From: Gelatoporia subvermispora B
Lineage: Eukaryota > Basidiomycota > Agaricomycetes > Polyporales > Gelatoporiaceae
Length of the DNA stretch: 64,000 bases
Assembly (NCBI GenBank): GCA_000320605.2
Contig: KB445811.1
Location: 62,001 to 126,000, forward strand
Direction: 5' to 3'
Every line of letters begins with the position of its first letter. Positions within the stretch are counted from its first letter, which is position 1. Below the pieces are notes generated by a model. The model was not told the DNA's origin, did not search any database, and saw nothing but the letters and a program-made list of their open reading frames with translations. Below, piece after piece: positions 23,288 to 34,489 of this stretch. The position numbers and the translations under genes were made by a program.

Positions 23288-24517
23288 TCAAACGCACCAG
23301 CCAATGATGTAGTGGACGTACTCCACTTCATCAGAACCGCCGCTCCTGGACCGCACATCACCGTGCGCCTCGCAAACGATAACGTCCTTCGACAAGACAG
23401 CCAGGGCGGGCGTGATCGAGGCCTGGGTCTCTCCGGCAGCTTTTCGCGAAGCTGGAGGGAAGACTTCCTCAATAGAGCTGCATTCTAGAACGTGCGTGGG
23501 CCGCAGCGGGACGACGAGGTGAAAGCGTGGGCTCGATGTGGACGGGAAAGGGGAGCATGTGTCAGAAGACGGCTTCTTGAGCAGCTTTTCGACGCAGGCC
23601 TTGATCCATGTCGCGTGTTCCGCCTCGTATACAATGTCGGCACCCAATATGAGATCGAACGGCTTATCGAACGGCGGGTCAACGTGATTGGTCAACGGAA
23701 ATTGCGACCAATCAAGGCGTGCGCAGCTTACGGACACTGAGGCATTCGTCGACGCAGTTTGGGCGGCACAGTTGGCCTCGATGTTGTTCCGTAAATTTGT
23801 CAGCACAGAAGGATGGAGATCTGTCGCAATAATCTCTGCGGGTGTCGAAGTCGTATCCTGGGTGATGTCGCCCATGCAGAGTCTTGCCAGCGTGGAGGAG
23901 ACTAAGCCAGTGCCAGCGCCCAGCTCTAACGCCCTAAGACGGGTGCAGCTTGCGCGCCGTGTTGGCGAGAGACCGAACGTGTACGGCTCATCCACGAGCA
24001 TCTCCGAGAGGAGACATGCACTGCCCCATGTCTGAGTACCAACGGTCCCATAGTCATGGTTCTCGAGGGGTGCGTCCGTTAAGTGCACTTCGATCACCCC
24101 GTTGGTATACGGGAAGTAGAAGTTGCGTGTGAGGGTGCCGGCGGAGGCCGCGCCCGCACACACAGCGAGAAGAGACGCTGCGTCTTGAACTAGCGCCTCG
24201 TGGCGTGGCATGTCGTCGTCCGACGCCATCTCGAGTATGCAGTGAGCTTGGGAGACGAGAGAGGTCAACCAGCGGATAGAGTAAGCACGCTCGAAGACAT
24301 CAGAGCGGATGGCGTCGATATTTGTCTCTGCAGCGGCACGTTGTACGGCCGGAACATGCCCATTGCCGGGCTTCTTGTTGACTCGGCGTATGCCACGAAC
24401 CTCAGGGTTGTAAATCTGGCGCAAGTAGCAGATGGCCGCGGCCAATTGCTCAGTGGAGTGGGAGCCTAGTCGGCCAATAGGAGGAAGGTGTGCCGTCGGA
24501 GAGATGAGCACCGTCAT
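23288..24517 (-). CDS. Methyltransf_16 family (FAM86/METTL21-like) methyltransferase
   Basis: A single exon of 409 codons runs from the ATG at 24517 to the stop at 23288. The SAM-binding motif I is ALELGAGTGLVSSTLARL. IIATDLHPSVLTNLRNN supplies the acidic residue of the second strand. FDLILGADIVYEAEHATWI contains the DxxY motif that marks lysine methyltransferases of this family. A preceding TVGTQTWGSACLLSEML block corresponds to the family's TWEAA-type pre-motif. Known members methylate translation factors and chaperones. FAM86/Efm3 acts on eEF2. The N-terminal 120-residue helical region (AICYLRQIYNPEVRGIRRVN) fits a FAM86-like protein better than METTL21, but the substrate cannot be read from sequence. 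Probably cytosolic. Confidence 0.85.
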   Translation of the reverse strand: MTVLISPTAHLPPIGRLGSHSTEQLAAAICYLRQIYNPEVRGIRRVNKKPGNGHVPAVQRAAAETNIDAIRSDVFERAYSIRWLTSLVSQAHCILEMASDDDMPRHEALVQDAASLLAVCAGAASAGTLTRNFYFPYTNGVIEVHLTDAPLENHDYGTVGTQTWGSACLLSEMLVDEPYTFGLSPTRRASCTRLRALELGAGTGLVSSTLARLCMGDITQDTTSTPAEIIATDLHPSVLTNLRNNIEANCAAQTASTNASVSVSCARLDWSQFPLTNHVDPPFDKPFDLILGADIVYEAEHATWIKACVEKLLKKPSSDTCSPFPSTSSPRFHLVVPLRPTHVLECSSIEEVFPPASRKAAGETQASITPALAVLSKDVIVCEAHGDVRSRSGGSDEVEYVHYIIGWCV

Positions 24518-25589
24518 TCAAAATACGAAGTCGCGTGTCTGTCGCCGTCCGTTGGAGTTTGTCTTGCAACTTGCAGCAGGAGACAAGCAAGATTACAGTG
24601 TGCTATATGGAGTCCGAAAGAAGTGACTAAGGTCCACATTGTCAGCAGATTTGACCGGAACGTGGTTACTCACTTGCAGTTCCAGGAACGCAGCCGATTC
24701 AAAACAGCGTTCCGGATAGCGTATTCAAGAACCCTATGAGCCATTTCTACGTCAGCGGTCCATTTGACAGGCCAAGCAACGGTGCTCACTGATCTGGTAT
24801 CAATTACTTGCGAAAGATTATGGAAGCCTCAAAATTTGCTTGGAATCCATCTTGTCAGGGTGTGTGCTTTGCAAGTGGGGTGAGTCTATGGAATAAGGTC
24901 CGACGATCCAGGCTCGCATCCGGCAATAGCACGAAACTTCGTCACGCACATTTACAAATTTCACGTGATGCGTGATGGTGACACTGACGAACCACGTTGT
25001 TTAAAGTCACGGGACTTAGTGACTCGGCCCTCACGGCCTCAAGGTTGCCGAGTCCCGACGAGTGCTCAGTGCACGAATAGTACCACTGACCAGCTCATGA
25101 AAAAAATGAGGAAACTGACTGAGCAATTGGAGTTATGTAGGACAGGCTCGGACTCAGATTACTTGGGAAACTGGAGTGATGCCAGCGTATGCTACCATAG
25201 TGGATCTTCGTAGTCAGTACTAGGCCAAAGAGTGAGCGGCATCAGACTTCACGATGTGACCAGCATATACCATTGACAAACGGGGTTCCGCTAGAAGCGC
25301 ACGGCATCAAAAGCCCCTCGATTTTGACAAAATGCGCCTGTATCACATCTCGCTCAAGTTTGGTAGGGATGGGCACAAGCATTTAGATTTCACGCTGGAT
25401 GACTCGCATTGGCTAGTACATAAAAATCATTCTGTGTTGTGCCACGCAAAAAAGATATATCGACAACCACATATAATACACCAAAAGGCGACATACACCG
25501 AATATATTCGTAGTCAAACTCAAATTTCTAACGCTACAAAATGACTTCGAAATTTATCAAACACAACAAATTGTCCGAATTACTAAAGG
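24518..25589. other. Intergenic, nothing recognised
   Basis: No supported gene on either strand. Confidence 0.45.
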
Positions 25590-27240
25590 CTAAATAATTA
25601 CTTCGGAATCGATATCCTATGGGAACAAACGTCCAGTGATCAGCAATTCAGCAGAATGCAAACCTATAGAACTTACAATCTCGTGAGAGCTGGATAGTTG
25701 AGGCCTCTGTCCTTCATAGCTGTTACACTTACATCTTCGGCGACTCAGTCACAACTGTTGGGAGCGCAGGGCTAGATAGATTACACACCGCAGCTTACAG
25801 AGCAGTTGCGCGTAAGAAATTTCAGGGTTTTCTTCTGCATAGTCCAGAAGTTGAACATGAATTGTGGCGAAGTCACTGTAAACACCTACTCAGATAATAT
25901 ATGAACCACTGTATGACCACGGTCAGCACGGTCCGTCGTAAACACATATGGCAAGGGGCTAACACTTGTCATAGCGCTGGCCGATTTTCCATTCACAGTT
26001 GTTTCAGCAGAAACCTGGAAGTCCCTGCAGCTGCTCCAAAGAGTCTATAGAGGGGTTGACATGATGTTCGCAGCTTTAACCAACAGGTGGGGCACATACC
26101 ACGTCCGCACATGAGCTTTTCTCTGCAATATGACTAGGAGTGACTTGATCGCGCTCATCAGGTCCGTCGCATTGGTGCTACCAGCCACTAGATCTATCAC
26201 TGCAACGGACTGGATGTGCATATCATATTTTACCTGATATGGGAGATCTACGTATCGACCGTTACAACAACGTACTACAAATATCGTGATTGTACTCACC
26301 AAGAATAGAACCCGAGTTGCATGACTAGGGACAACATGAATGAAGAGCCATCATATTTGGCATCATGTCACTTACGTCGACTACAGCCTGTCATGAGTGA
26401 TAGTATGTCTCATGAGAATAGTATGTCCAGCCGCAGAGACGCTTACTTACACTGAGACGACATCTCGGCGGCAGGGGCTTAATCTGCGACTAGTGTGAGT
26501 ACTCAAATGGTCTAGAGGCATTATGTTTACCATCAGGTCATGCAAAACCTGCATTAGAACGTACAGTATTAGACATCTGATGACATTCGAGACGAGGTAC
26601 AATTACATCGTCGATGATAAGTTCACCGTCAGAGGCATCCTCGGGCACAATACCTGCCATGAAAGATCCGAATATGCTGTAAACGTGACTGGCAGTACAT
26701 GATCTCTACCTTCGTCGTAGCCGTCCATCTCGTCACCGTCAATATCTTCTATTTGGCCTCCATGGCCGGAGTCTAATTCAAACGTATCAGTGCAAGACAA
26801 AGTTTAATGGACATGAAACATATACATACAGTAGAAACAGAGACGTTCCTCAGCTTGTGCATCCGCGACAAGGCAGCGTATGCCATTACAGATGTTCGTT
26901 TTGGTTGGCCGACAGCGAGGATCGGGTATGTCATCAGTAAGGAGAAGTATCGAGCCAGGTGGGTAGTTTCGGCATGCTACGATGGCGTGAAAACGAACAC
27001 ATCAGTGATTTGTAGGAAATGAAGAACAGCAACAGAACGGTCACTGATTAGGTAATTGGCGAAGTTCCTGGCATCATTGACACAGCCTTCAAGCGGGGTT
27101 TTCTGTCCAAAATAATTTATGCCAATCTGTACAACGCAGTAAACAGGTGATAAAGTCAATATTGCAGCTCATATCCAGATGCTCACGCAGAGAGCTTTCC
27201 TCTTGGGTCCAATGTTGTTCGAGACACCAAGCAAACGTGG
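25590..27240 (-). CDS. Metacaspase A (C14 cysteine protease family), N-terminus unresolved
   Basis: Small exons assemble into a full caspase-like p20/p10 core: GPKRKALC/IGINYFGQKTPLEGCVNDAR, then LLLTDDIPDPRCRPTKTNIC. The catalytic His follows in YSGHGGQIEDIDGDEMDGYD (about 26710-26770), then ELIIDD, LPPRCRLS and AVVD/SCNSGSILDLPY. The catalytic Cys codon is 26319-26321. The p10 block reads SSCADVTLWSSCRDFQVSAE. The C-terminus is QRPQLSSSHEIDIDSEVII with TAG at 25590-25592. More than ten introns make single-frame searches miss it. The usual DSCHSG is DSCNSG here. Metacaspases cut after Arg/Lys and act in proteostasis and cell death. No typical Gly/Pro/Tyr-rich prodomain was found. Upstream sequence to about 27.7 kb may hold unresolved 5' exons. 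Confidence 0.82.
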
Positions 27241-28391
27241 GATTTGATGAGCGAGCCGTAGGAGCGCTGGTGAGGTATTGGCAATCAAGCGTCACGTAGA
27301 GTTCGACAAATTGCCATATATCCACATACTTTGGGAAGACACTCCGTGACCTGAACCGTGATGGCCAAGCCGGAGACTGTTACGCAAATAGGTGTCCTTG
27401 GTGAAGTTCTCTGCCCGTGACGGTGCTGATAATTCCCGTCCATTTACGCTATGCAATTCAGCCGCGCATGAGAAAGGTAGCCTTCGTGAAATCATGCTAA
27501 TGCGCACTCAATTCTGTGATCAATGTCAAACTTCAACAGCACAGGAATGATCAGTTGAACGGATATCGTTACCGATGACGAGCTTCTGAAACTTGTGAAG
27601 GCCTTCCAGTGTAGGCTTCTACTAGATGCAAGACAATATCTCCGAGCAGTCGTGCTACACCGCTGACAATCCGAGTAAATGGTCAGCAGGAGCACTGGTC
27701 ACAGCCCTTATAGGCATATTATACTCACGGATCGATTGATTTGACAGAACTATCTGCCCCACTAGTACGGCGGAAGAAGTGGCTTGCGGGCTCAGACACA
27801 TGTTGATCTCTGATCAATACTCCAGACTTGTTAATTATCGTCATCAGAAGTCGATAAGCGGGGGGGAGCTTGTTGAGATGTGCTCATGCACGCAAGACTA
27901 CTTATACGTGGCTGCGGTTGCAGGGGCTCTGGACTAGAGCTGGCGGGGGATGCGCAGCGACGGGCTCGCTGTTCGGAGCACAGCCGACACGGAACATGAA
28001 TAACCCATCCGCACTTCTGTCCAACACCTAGGTCTCTCCGTGAGGTTAGTGGTGTTTCTCTCGCAGATACAGGGACAGAGGGGCGTGCATGACCTGTTTA
28101 CTCCGTAACATACGAGCTCTGCGGTTCTGGTGGAGGATTACCAGGCAATGCGGTGTAGTGGTGCTGCCAGTACAAAGTGTAGAGGTTGGAGAATCCCCCC
28201 TCCTACATAGTACATACCGCTGCTTGACACCTGCTCTAGCATGACAAGTTGGCTGTGTATATGACATCGCAATGGCTGTAACGGCGGTAAGCAAGTACTG
28301 TCTTTTGGCCCGCAGACGGATTTACTTTGGGCCGGCCACTGTTTACGGCGGCTCTACATAGGACCACCATTACATTACATAATCGCATGTT
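27241..28391. other. Possible 5' exons of metacaspase A, otherwise empty
   Basis: The minus strand at about 27500-27700 has a coding-like stretch (GLHKFQKLVIGNDIRSTDHS in one frame) that could be part of an N-terminal domain, but I could not join it to the core by clear splice sites. The rest shows nothing. Confidence 0.3.
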
Positions 28392-28410
28392 TCAAGCGCT
28401 CATGAAGGTC

Positions 28411-28445
28411 GGACCTGCGTGGGACTGTCCGGCGGATCCGGCGGA
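28411..28445 (+). repeat. Left terminal inverted repeat candidate
   Basis: Begins GGACCTGCGTGGGACTGTCC and continues with two GGCGGA units. It pairs with 41391-41425 read on the minus strand, with a few transition-type mismatches and a 1-nt gap. Confidence 0.55.
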
Positions 28446-28975
28446 CAACGGCGGACCGGGCGCTATGGCCTGATATCCTGTTGCGCCTCGTAGACAATGA
28501 TGCAGACTCCGGGCGAATCATCGCACACTGCCACACCATCGCTGCTGCTTGATTTCCCGCTAGGCTTCGTAGACATCTGTGCATCTCCTGCTTAATACTC
28601 CTCAATAGCTAGTCACTATTCCAGCTGTACTGCACTGATTCTGCTCGAACTGCATATATCTACATGCACGCGCTCAGGGCTCGAAGAGACTGCTCTCCTC
28701 ACAGAACTGATTGCGGGCTACGCATACTTCTCCGGGCACGTTTTGTGGTACGCCAACTACATTCCTATGGGCTCTTCCACTACATATTTGCACGCAGAAT
28801 GTGCACCACTGCAGTGACCTGGCGGTATTTCTAACACATTCCTGCGCTTATTTTATTGCACAGATCACTTTGCGGTCCACAAAGGTATGCAGTATACCTG
28901 AGTCTGTGTTTGCGCAGGCTAACATGAAGCTTCGGGGAGCCCCATTGCCATTGTTGCGTGCTACGCGCATATAAT

Positions 28976-29280
28976 GGTATGTTTCATATGTTGTTATGTA
29001 CACCTCATTCAATCCGCTACGCAGACATTATCACAGACCACACGCATATATCTCCATGTCAAATTAATACTCAAATAGGTCACTGTGCACATATTAAGTA
29101 TCAAGGTGCACTGCAGTTCTTCATATGTGTGTTACGCTTTAATCTATGTATAGACCTGATTGCACCCTACAGATATATGATTGGGTATCAAATCGACGTC
29201 AATGTGATCCACCGCAAATGCAGTGAGAGCTACATTGGTATCGATGTATGTTGTAGCAACCTTAGAGTACATTCAACACA
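28976..29280 (+). repeat. Degenerate copies of the ~161-bp minisatellite (left of transposase)
   Basis: Segments such as ATTAAGTATCAAGGTGC, CACACGCATATATCTCC and CAAATTAATACTCAAATAGG line up in the same order with the better preserved arrays at 31.8 and 35.8 kb. Two units are spaced about 129 bp apart, implying deletions. Confidence 0.5.
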
Positions 29281-29376
29281 GTGATATGCTAACAAGTATG
29301 CCCTATGTTACAATTATCTGTGTAATTACGCATGATTTATACCATACTTTTATCGCCTTGTGCCTAATCTGAATGG

Positions 29377-31672
29377 ATGACCTCAAGTATTCTCATTTTG
29401 AACTCTGACTCGTTCAGTCTCTGTGGCTTGCAACAACTCAACATGCTCATAAACGACATCTTGCGTCACCTCTTGGCTTTGCCAGAACTTCTCCGCAAAA
29501 ATCTTCATGTCCAACAGCTTAATGCTTTTATCGAAATTTGTTGGCGCTTTCGGTCTCTGATTCTCAATGCATCTCACATCGCACACTCGAACATCACTAT
29601 CACTGCAGTTCTTCCCTCTCAGATCACCAATATATTCTCATCCTATCTTTGTCTCACTTCCTCACAAGTTAACACTCTCTGGCATACTGTGCAGCCATCG
29701 TTACACTCGTTACACTTCCATGAAGGCACTTTCGCAGTTGACATAGATCGCTTACTCACTCGCTTTGGACCTACCCATGAACTTGGTATAGTGTCTATTT
29801 TAGACAAATTTCTGTAACTGCTATTAATGTTTTCTATAGGTGCCGAGATCCTCATAACACCTTATAGGACCTGCATTCGGCCTGGTTGCCCTAAGCAAGG
29901 CCACTCAAACACCGATCGCAAGAGCTATGCAGGATATCTGTATACTCTTCGGCGTGGAGTTTTGCCCGTGCGCATCCTGACCCTGTACTGTCGTGGTATG
30001 TTAGAAATATACTTGTCATCTAAGATCCTTTTTGAACACTGATATTAGGCTGTAATACTACATATCGTCCAAACTATCATGTTCACCGTGCTGAGCAACC
30101 TATCGCAAGCCGCAACTATAACGCAGCACTAGTCCCACAGTATCTCGAGGTCACAGAACACACCTATGTTGAACGCGAACTCGTTGTACTCTTTCGCAAC
30201 CAAATGGCGTTCTCACAGTACGTTGGGCTTTATTAGGTCATTTTAAGTTGTGACTTTATGCTTACTCAGGATTATAGCACATCCGCAGAGGCCGCTGCTC
30301 GTATATACAACCTATCAATACGGAAATTAGATGAGGACAAGTTCCTCAGAAGCGAGATGGTCTGGCATGGATTCTTCTTGCATGCTCTTTTGCAGCACCA
30401 TACCGACCATTCTAGCACTCTTATACTCCCTCATCAAGGTGCAAATGAACGCCGACTTGATAGTGCTCTCCATGAACGCAATTTATTAATGGTTGGCACG
30501 GGCCAGAAGTACTGGGCTCATGCATGCGAAGGCTGCAGTCGAGTGGTGAAGGATCCTGACGGGGCTATGTGTGAGTCATATGAAGTATATTTACCATTTA
30601 GTCTCAGGAGATCTAATGTGTTTAATCCTCAGACCAAATTGATGCCTGTGTCATGGATGGTGTCACACTAGGGCATCCGCGTTGCAATGTTTCCGACTGC
30701 ACAAACCCTTTGCAATCTTCTCGAAATCGGTTTTGCAAGACTCACCAACAGCAAGAATATGTATGTGCCATTGAGGGCTGCATTTCACAAGCTGCCATAT
30801 CCTTTCGCACATGTGATGATCCAAGTCACCATAATATCGAGCTCCGACGACGAGAACAAGGTCAAGCCATTTTTCGTCTCAAAGCGCGATTGGCACGGGC
30901 GACCACTGGCGATAGTGCAAGAGATGCTCCCTTCTCACCGACACCTAATGGCGAGGATTACCTTGATGAGCTAGAAGACGTAGCTGGTAATGATCTTGGG
31001 CTGGCGTCAAATCACAACAACAAGTCACACTCTGCCTCTGGAGCTTCCCGGGTGAAGACCTCCCTTTCCCGCAAATGGACACATAACGAGCAACTCATGG
31101 TGCGTTGCTGTGGGGTGATTGTCTCTCGTGCAACCTTTTACAATGCAGAGTCACCTAGTAATGCTGCGGTTAGTTGAGACGATGCATCATTGATCCCGCA
31201 AACTATTGCTGAATCTGCTGGACTGCAGGATTTTGTCGCGGCAACCTTCCCTTCCCATTTGCCCCGTGGCCGACCATCATACCTATTTTACGACAACAGT
31301 TGTAGCCTTTTGCGCCACTTACGAGCATCAGCGGATACTCGTCTGAGTGGCATTGCCCTCGTTGTCGATGTCTTTCATGCTGTGAACAAGCATAAAGATA
31401 CAGACACCTTTTGCCAGATGCATTGCAATCCTGCTGGCTTTCCGGATTTATATGATCAAGAGGAAGGTTGGCTCTATAATTCATCTGCAGCCGAGCAGAC
31501 TAACATTTGGTTTGGTGGCTTTCAATCCATTACGAAGGACATGTCCGAAATTCACTACAATTTCTTTCTGGATGAGATGATTGCCATTCGTAATGATTTT
31601 TGGGTTTCGGAACTACTTACACGAGGCAAAAAACCGCACATTGTACCATATGAGGAACTTGTACTAGCGTAA
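29377..31672 (+). CDS. KDZ-type transposase with CxC5/CxC6 cysteine clusters
   Basis: From the ATG at 29377 the frame crosses about five short introns (for example 29786-29839 and 31168-31228) and ends at 31672. A cysteine cluster comes first (YRTCIRPGCPKQGHSN, then LYCRGCNTTYRPNYHVHRAE). A second follows a probable catalytic Asp in CVMDGVTLGHPRCNVSDCTN, and continues with NRFCKTHQQQEYVCAIEGC. YLFYDNSCSLLRHL and SSAAEQTNIWFGGFQS supply likely second Asp and Glu of the RNase H-like DDE core. VFHAVNKHKDTDTFCQMHC lies between them. This matches CxC5/CxC6 proteins of Kyakuja-Dileera-Zisupton elements. An apparent stop at 31175 falls inside a good 61-nt intron, so the gene may be intact. Confidence 0.8.
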
Positions 31673-31820
31673 TCATTAGACTCCATATCCCACATGCTCA
31701 AGATGATCAAACCCATGGTATGTTGAGTGCATCTTGATGTGCACTTCATTTGATCCATGCACCGATACAGTCGCAGGCTACCTATATATTTCCGCGCGCG
31801 AAATTAATACCACCACAAGC

Positions 31821-32150
31821 CACCATGGACATCGTGGGATTATCATTGGTGCCGTCGCGTACTACACTGACATAATGGTATACTTCATGGAGCTCTATGT
31901 ACCCTTCACTGGGATCCATGCATGGGTATATTTGCGGGCTGCACATGTATCTGTACGCATGACATCGATGTTAATGTAGGTCACCATGGACATCGCGGGA
32001 TTATCATTGGTGTCGTCACGCACTACACTGATATAATGGTATACTTCATGGAGCTCTATGTGCCCTTCACTGGGATCCATGCATGGATTCATTTGCGGGC
32101 TGCACATGTACCTGTACACATGACATCGATATTAATGTAGGCCACCATGA
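31821..32150 (+). repeat. 161-bp minisatellite, two units and start of a third
   Basis: CACCATGGACATCG starts units at 31821 and 31982, and CACCATGAGAATG starts a third at 32143, each exactly 161 bp apart. The two full units differ by few substitutions. The array ends where the old yellow enzyme fragment begins. Confidence 0.9.
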
Positions 32151-32269
32151 GAATGAGGGGCACAGCATTACTATCCACGCAGGCGCCTGCCGCGCAGAGT
32201 CGGACAGACTTTGCATACGTGCAGTCTCTTGTCTCGGGGCGTCAGAACAACTCCTGCAGATGAGGCAAA

Positions 32270-32870
32270 ATGTATCAGCTCTTCCAGTCCATCGAAGTCA
32301 GCAACCTCCAGCTCCAGCATTGAATTGTTCTCGCTCCCCTCACACGATTCCGTGCAGACAAGGCGCATACTCGCACGGACCTTGCAGTCGAGTATCACAG
32401 GCACCCAGCGCGCTTCTCATCTCCGAAGGCACATTCATCGCCGCAAAGGCGGGCGGGTACACGAATGCCCCGGGCCTGTGTACGGACGAGCAGCTTGCAG
32501 CGTGGAGGAAGGTGCGTGCACGCGCCTCTCCGCGCGACGATGCATATTTCACAAATTGTCTCTATGATTGCAGGTGACCGACGCGGTGCGCGCACAAGGC
32601 TCGTACATATTCTGCCAGCTCTGCACGATTGGGCGCGCCGCGGACGCCGAGCAGCTCAAGTCGGAGAACCCCGCATTCGACGCCGTCTCTGCGTCCGACA
32701 TCCCCCTCACGGGCGGGGCCGAGGCACGCGCACTCATGGAGGCGGAGATTAAGGAGTACGTCGACATGTACCGCACGGCAGCGCACAACGCGGTGCGCCA
32801 CGCAGGCTTCGGCGGCATCGAGGTGCGCAGCGCGAACGGGCGACCAGTTCCTGCATGACGACGCGGTCAG
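32270..32870 (+). pseudogene. Old yellow enzyme (NADH:flavin oxidoreductase) fragment
   Basis: The ATG at 32270 opens with YQLFQSIEVSNLQLQH, then TGA at 32321-32323, then IVLAPLTRFRADKAHTRTDL: a nonsense codon where the family has Arg. After a frame change come SALLISEGTFIAAKAGGY, a normal intron (about 32515-32573), and VTDAVRAQGSYIFCQLCTIG. SASDIPLT, EIKEYVDMY and GFGGIEVRSANG follow. The family motif is E(I/V)HxANGY; its His is Arg here. Reading then breaks (a small deletion before QFLHDDAV), and the barrel's C-terminal half is absent. The enzyme would reduce activated alkenes with FMN. This copy cannot work. Confidence 0.85.
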
Positions 32871-32889
32871 CCGGCTTTCGAGTAGGGCC

Positions 32890-33640
32890 GGTGGAACGAT
32901 ACTGACATATGGGAAGACATCAACCAAGAAGGCGCCGGGAGCGGTAGATTTCGAGAATTGGTCGACGGCTTCGTCGGCAGTGTTGATTATCGGATCCTCC
33001 TCCTCCTGAATCTTGTACCCATGTGACATCATGAGAATGATAGCTCCGGCGGTTCTGCGGACAAATGCTTAGTCAATTCCAGCTCCGGTACGAAACATGC
33101 AGTGGACGACGCACTTGCGGACCTGCTTGCCGACATTGTCCGGGTGCCGCATGAGACGATACAGGAACTTGCGGGTCTCTGTCTCGAGGTGTCCGTGGAA
33201 CTTCTCGAGGTGCTTGCGCGAACCGATCAACTGGGAGAGGAGGCGGCGTGTCTCGTGGAAGACGTTGCCATAACGGAACAGCGCGAGTGTGCGATCCCAG
33301 CCCGTGAGCTCGCCGCCCATGGTCAGCGTCGGGTGGTCCGAATAGATGGAGCTCTTCTTGTCCAGCATGTTGAACGCGAGCTTGGGCGAGTTCAGGATGA
33401 CCATGGTCTGGCCGAGCAGGTTGACCGACATGATGTCACCTGGTCCGCCGTCAGCGCCCGGCAAAGTTTGCATCGAAAGAGACGCGCATATCCCATCGCT
33501 CGCCCCATGTTGCGAATGTCTTCCATTCGTTCATTCGTCACTATAATAGGTCAAGTTCCCGAGGCGTATCGCGTTGGCATTCGGCGGCCAAGGATGCGGA
33601 GGGGCGCGGGTGCAATGTTGCAGAGGAGCCCTCCGAATGG
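32890..33640 (-). pseudogene. Cytochrome P450 N-terminal fragment
   Basis: On the minus strand the pieces read NEWKTFATWGERW (near 33540-33580), GDIMSVNLLGQTMVILNSPK, AFNMLDKKSSIYSDHPTLTM, FRYGNVFHETRRLLSQLIGS, FHGHLETETRKFLYRLMRHP and, after an intron, MMSHGYKIQEEEDPIINTAD and FLVDVFPY. This is the first 200 residues or so of a CYP of the mushroom O-methylsterigmatocystin-oxidoreductase-like type. It stops abruptly near 32900, tail to tail with the oxidoreductase fragment. The I-helix, ExxR and haem-binding Cys are absent. The intron before GDIMS seems to begin with AT instead of GT, another sign of decay. Confidence 0.85.
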
Positions 33641-33789
33641 TTATCACGATCCGTGTGACGGGTCTGCTTTCGAAATCAGAAAATTCGTGTGGCTACGACC
33701 CCTCTGCGGCTGGAAGAGACAAAATGCACCCGCGGGTCGTAGCATGATGCTCGACAAGGCCATCGATTCAGGCATAGCACGTAAGTTGC

Positions 33790-34400
33790 GCGCTCAGAAG
33801 CGACTTGGCGGTCTCGCGGTCCCGCGGGCTCGAGTACGCCGTGGGCGCGGGCAGGCAACGAGGCGAGCGCACTGGACGCGAGTACGGCGGCGAGGATTCG
33901 GCGGCTTCTGGCCTCCCGGCGGTCCGAGCGACTTGGCGGGCGCGACGGCCTCGCGGGCTCGCGCGACAACTCGGAGGTCTTGCGCGGTGGTGAGTTGACG
34001 ATCGACGTTGGCGTGCAACTGGATGCGCAGCTCGTGCGCGAGGGGCGGGGACGACGAGCCCCGAGATCGTCGTGGCGAGCTGCGCAAGCGTGGGCGCGCG
34101 CGCGCCGGGGAGCAGGAGTGTTTTGTTCGGATAGGCGTCCTGCGGTGGCGCTTGATTCCGCAGCGCTTCACAGCGCCGACCACGTTGGTGTGCATCTGGA
34201 CGCACAGCTCGTGCGCGAGGGACGGGGACGAGTCGATGAGGTGCTTCTCGACAGAAGGAGTGGTTCCAGGGACCCTCGTTGGACCCTGCAGGGTCGGGTG
34301 GTGGTTAGGTGTCGGGCGAGAAATGGCGGGGGGAGGGGGGTGCCGGTGCTTGATTTTGCGTTGAGATAGAGTCCAGCGAGCGCGCGCCGAGCCGTAAGGG
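33790..34400. other. GC-rich block with an internal duplicated segment
   Basis: Very GC-rich sequence, open in several frames. A segment of about 55 bp at 34004-34059 recurs at about 34181-34235. Both contain CAGCTCGTGCGCGAGG. On the minus strand both encode LAHEL followed by (R/C)(I/V)Q(L/M)H(A/T)NV. No family recognised, so I do not call a gene. Confidence 0.4.
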
Positions 34401-34489
34401 CCCAGCGAGGCTAAGGCAGAACGACTGCGGCGCGCGCAACGCAGACCTATTCGCAGCATGTGCAAGCCGTCGGATCAAAACCACCACTG

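Noticed and set aside
26310..26360. Apparent loss of the metacaspase A catalytic Cys (AVVDVSDM)
   Set aside because: GTAAGTG directly after AVVD is a 5' splice site. The next exon begins SCNSG.
31175..31177. In-frame TGA in the KDZ transposase
   Set aside because: It lies in a 61-nt interval with good GT and AG ends whose removal keeps the frame.
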